50,837 nucleotides of DNA from Candidatus Sysuimicrobiota bacterium CSP1-3 (GTDB lineage Bacteria; Sysuimicrobiota; Sysuimicrobiia; Sysuimicrobiales; Humicultoraceae): NCBI GenBank assembly GCA_001443485.1, contig LDXQ01000004.1, positions 1-50,837 on the forward strand, in the 5' to 3' direction. The notes under the pieces are model-generated. The model was not told the DNA's origin, did no database searches, and saw nothing but the letters and a program-made list of their open reading frames with translations. The position numbers and the translations under genes were made by a program. The first letter of the stretch is position 1. The number at the start of each line of letters is the position of its first letter. Positions 46,409 to 50,837 of this stretch are shown piece by piece.

Positions 46409-47272
46409 CTACACTCGCTCGATTGCCGCCTGCACCGCCCGCTTGGTAAAGACCTTCGCCAGATGCCGCCGGTAGTCGGCGGAGGCGAAGATGTCGGCAT
46501 TGACGTCGACGCCCTCCGCCGCGGATTCCGCCGCCGCCGCGATCGTCTCCGGCGTCAGCGTCTTCCCGGTCAGGCTGTCCTCGACGGCGTTCGCCCGGTA
46601 GGGTAGCGGTGCAACCCCGGTGGTGCCGATGCGGGCCCGTGCGCAGCGGTTCTTCGCGTCCAGCGTGACCACCGCAGCCACGCCGACGACGGCGAATCCG
46701 GAGGCGGGATGGGGGAACTTCAGGTAGGCGGTTCCGGTGCGCGCCGGCGGCAAGGGAACGCGTACCTCAACAAGGATCTCGTCGGGGTTGAGTGCGGTGG
46801 CGTAGAGGCCGGTGAAGAAGTCCGCTGCCGCGATCGTCCGCCGCCCCCGGGCACCTTCGGCCACGATCTCCGCCTCGAGCGCCAGCACCGCCGTCGGGTA
46901 GTCCGCGGCCGGATCGGCGTGCGCCAGACTCCCACCGACGGTCCCCATGTTGCGCACCTGGAGGTCCCCGATCTGCGCGGCGGTCTCCGGCAGCACCGGC
47001 GCCTTCTGCTTGAGCACGTCGGAGGACTCGATCATCCAGTGCGTCGCCATCGCGCCGATGACGGCGTGGCTGCCCTCCAGCCTGATGAAGCGCAGGCCGG
47101 CGATGCGCCCCAGGTCGATCAGGTGGGCGGGCGTGGCCAGGCGAAACTTCATCAGCGGCAGGAGGCTGTGACCGCCGGCCAGCAGTTTCGCCTCGCCGCC
47201 GTAGGTCTGCAGCAATCGGAGCGCCTCCTGGAGCGACGTGGGGGCATGATACTCGAACTGCGCAGGAATCAC
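46409..47272 (-). CDS. FAD-binding subunit of a molybdenum hydroxylase (CoxM/YgfM type), isolated
   Basis: A 287-residue PCMH-type flavoprotein. FAD motifs AGGHSLLPLMK (32-42) and TVGGSLAHADPAADYP (111-126) are conserved. The C-terminal CO-dehydrogenase FAD domain follows. Such subunits pass electrons from the [2Fe-2S]/Mo enzyme to NAD or quinones. No small or large subunit gene is adjacent: a glycosyltransferase ends 3 bp away in the other direction, and acs diverges. GTG at 47272 has a weak ribosome site. It could serve the XdhD-like enzyme at 19327. Confidence 0.87.
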   Translation of the reverse strand: MIPAQFEYHAPTSLQEALRLLQTYGGEAKLLAGGHSLLPLMKFRLATPAHLIDLGRIAGLRFIRLEGSHAVIGAMATHWMIESSDVLKQKAPVLPETAAQIGDLQVRNMGTVGGSLAHADPAADYPTAVLALEAEIVAEGARGRRTIAAADFFTGLYATALNPDEILVEVRVPLPPARTGTAYLKFPHPASGFAVVGVAAVVTLDAKNRCARARIGTTGVAPLPYRANAVEDSLTGKTLTPETIAAAAESAAEGVDVNADIFASADYRRHLAKVFTKRAVQAAIERV

Positions 47273-47370
47273 ACACCACAGTTACGCGGGTGCCCCGGGG
47301 CTTCCCTGCCGCGCCAGGAGGGAGGCACTCCCGACGGCGAATCTAGTAGAAATTCCCGGAGGAGGCTTCT

Positions 47371-49319
<1,949 letters not shown>

Positions 49320-49323
<4 letters not shown>

Positions 49324-49715
49324 CGCAGGTGGGGATCACACGGGTCGACCGGGGACGAGCCCATCCGCCGGCGAACCCCGAGTACTTTCAGGGCACTGTG
49401 CACATGCAGGAGCTCTACCAGCCGGACCGGGACGGCGAGGAATCGGAATTGATCGCCGTCTTCTTTGAGATCGGTGCCCGCACCCGGCCGCACACGCACG
49501 ATTCGACGCAAGTCCTGCAGGTGCTCTCTGGGCGATGCGTAGTGGTGACGGAGACGGAGCGGCGCATTGTGGAAGCCGGCGAGTTCGCCGTCGTGTCCCG
49601 CGGGATCTGGCACTGGCACGGCGCGACTGTAGAGGGACCGATGTGCCACATCTCCATCAAACTGCCCGGCCGCACTCACTGGGACGCACCCCTTCGGGAC
49701 TGGGAGGCGGGCTAG
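49320..49715 (+). CDS. Cupin-domain protein
   Basis: A 131-residue beta-barrel protein. The cupin motifs are [17 protein letters not shown] (metal-type histidines) and, after a glycine turn, [11 protein letters not shown]-like [12 protein letters not shown]. It overlaps acs by 4 bp and is probably cotranslated. Its role beside acetate activation is unknown: small-molecule sensor, isomerase or dioxygenase-like are options. Confidence 0.8.
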
Positions 49716-49772
49716 GGGTTCCTGGCGCGGCATCCAGCGGCGGGGCTTGGCTGGCCGGATACCGAACACCCG

Positions 49773-49778
49773 TATAAT
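49773..49778 (+). promoter_or_regulatory. TATAAT box close to the helicase start
   Basis: TATAAT ends nine bases before ATG 49788, so a transcript would have a leader of about three bases. A -35-like TTGGCT at 49747-49752 has a 20-bp spacer, longer than usual. No ribosome site precedes the ATG. Confidence 0.5.
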
Positions 49779-49787
49779 AGGCCCATC

Positions 49788-50837
49788 ATGCTTGACGATC
49801 TGTTTCACCCTCTAGTCGCCGGCTGGTTCGGCGAGCGTTTCGGTGAACCGACGGCCCCCCAGCGCGCCGGGTGGCGGGAGATCGCCTCCGGCCGGCACAC
49901 ACTGATCGCCGCGCCCACCGGTTCCGGTAAGACCCTGGCCGCCTTCCTCTGGTCGATCAACCGGCTGGTGGTGCAGGCGCTCGCGGGGACCCTGCCGGGC
50001 CGCACGCAGGTCGTCTATGTCTCCCCGTTGAAGGCCCTAGGCAACGACATCGAGAAGAACCTGCAGGACCCGCTGCGGGGCATCCGCGAGCGTGCCGAGC
50101 GCGCGGGGCTGGCGCTCCCCGAAATCCGCGCCGCGGTCCGCTCCGGCGATACGCCGGCGCGCGATCGCGACCGGATGCGGCGCCGGCCCCCGCATATCCT
50201 CATCACCACCCCCGAATCCCTGTATATCCTCCTCACCGCTGAGGGCAGCCGCGACTTCCTGCGCACGGCGGAGACGATCATCGTCGACGAGATTCACGCC
50301 GTCGCCGGGGACAAGCGCGGCTCCCACCTGGCTCTCACGCTGGAACGGTTAGATGGGTTGTGCGGCCGGCCGCTGCAGCGGATCGGGCTCTCCGCGACCC
50401 AGAAGCCGATCGAGGAGATCGCGGCGCTCTTGGTGGGAACCGGCAACCTGCGCCCGGACGGGACGCCGGACTGCGCCATCGTGGACATCGGTCACCGCCG
50501 GCCGCTGCACCTCTCGATCGAGATTCCCGACCAGGAACTCGGGCCCATCGCCACGCACGAACTCTGGCAGGAGATCTACAACCGTATCGTGGCGCAGGTG
50601 CAGGCGCACCGGACCACCCTGGTCTTCGTGAACACGCGGCGGCAGGTGGAGCGGGTGGCCCATCAACTCAGCGAGCGGCTGGGGAAGGAGAAGGTCGCCG
50701 CGCACCACGGCAGCCTCTCTCGGGAGACGCGGCTCGGGGCGGAACAGAAGCTGAAGGCCGCCGAGGTTCCGGTGGTCGTCGCTACCGCTTCGTTGGAGCT
50801 GGGCATCGACATCGGACATGTCGATCTGGTCTGCCAC
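49788..50837 (+). CDS. lhr: Lhr-type DEAD/DEAH helicase, N-terminal part (cut by window edge)
   Basis: The first 350 residues of a large superfamily 2 helicase. Walker [31 protein letters not shown], the DEIH box IIVDEIHAV, motif [11 protein letters not shown], then the second RecA domain with [25 protein letters not shown] and [12 protein letters not shown]. Lhr proteins unwind RNA:DNA hybrids and act in repair; the winged-helix and C-terminal parts lie beyond the window. The ATG at 49788 sits just after a TATAAT box. Confidence 0.9.
   Translation, partial: MLDDLFHPLVAGWFGERFGEPTAPQRAGWREIASGRHTLIAAPTGSGKTLAAFLWSINRLVVQALAGTLPGRTQVVYVSPLKALGNDIEKNLQDPLRGIRERAERAGLALPEIRAAVRSGDTPARDRDRMRRRPPHILITTPESLYILLTAEGSRDFLRTAETIIVDEIHAVAGDKRGSHLALTLERLDGLCGRPLQRIGLSATQKPIEEIAALLVGTGNLRPDGTPDCAIVDIGHRRPLHLSIEIPDQELGPIATHELWQEIYNRIVAQVQAHRTTLVFVNTRRQVERVAHQLSERLGKEKVAAHHGSLSRETRLGAEQKLKAAEVPVVVATASLELGIDIGHVDLVCH

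Overview
The window is about 51 kb of high-GC bacterial DNA (roughly two thirds G+C by eye), densely packed with genes that often overlap by ATGA or GTGA. I see no rRNA, tRNA, CRISPR array or insertion sequence. Several features (cyclase-ATPase-TPR regulator, many ABC importers, DUF4342 and LiaF-like membrane proteins, TATAAT boxes placed almost directly on the start codon) suggest an uncultivated, high-GC, probably soil or thermal lineage such as Chloroflexota, Rokubacteria or the Armatimonadota/CSP1-3 group. That placement is a low-confidence inference. Two frame-disrupted genes could be real mutations or assembly errors.

Region 1 (1-6042, minus strand) is a carbohydrate operon. In transcription order it holds a phosphotriesterase-like lactonase, an FGGY sugar kinase, a Tat-exported sugar-binding protein, two sugar ABC permeases and an SDR dehydrogenase cut by the window edge. 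Together they fit uptake of a sugar or sugar acid and its processing through a lactone. Region 2 (6444-12711, plus strand) has a large cyclase/STAND-ATPase/TPR regulator whose frame is broken by an exact 53-bp tandem duplication, then a secreted protein of unknown function and a secreted glucose/sorbosone-dehydrogenase-type protein.

Region 3 (12897-24302, plus strand) is the most distinctive part. It is an apparent eight-gene operon with a hydantoinase/dihydropyrimidinase, two different fold-type-II PLP enzymes, an aspartate-carbamoyltransferase-like enzyme with an altered amino-acceptor pocket, a YgeW-type carbamoyltransferase, an XdhD-like fused molybdenum hydroxylase, an SsnA aminohydrolase and an LLM-family flavin oxidoreductase. 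It resembles the E. coli ygeW-hyuA-ssnA-xdhD purine/uric-acid region but has a different enzyme set. The matching FAD subunit type occurs alone 25 kb away (46409-47272).

Region 4 (24310-27177) has a small protein, an ArsR regulator/YraQ-type permease/CXXC redox protein trio and a VapBC-type toxin-antitoxin pair with a visible promoter and palindrome. Region 5 (27188-34869) has a taurine/nitrate-type ABC importer on the minus strand, a divergent HlyD/ABC/ABC/ABC-2 exporter, a fragment resembling an adaptor C-terminus and a small basic protein. Region 6 (34918-41502) has a group of envelope genes (LiaF-like, a 28-residue membrane peptide, DUF4342, a potassium-channel-like protein with a leaderless promoter), a zinc ribbon, a peptide ABC importer without ATPases, and a small nucleotidyl cyclase.

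Region 7 (41612-50837) has an FAD oxidoreductase, a frameshifted TIGR01777-type epimerase, a DinB protein, a cellulose-synthase-like glycosyltransferase with two PilZ-like domains, the lone FAD subunit, acetyl-CoA synthetase with a coupled cupin, and the start of an Lhr-type helicase.
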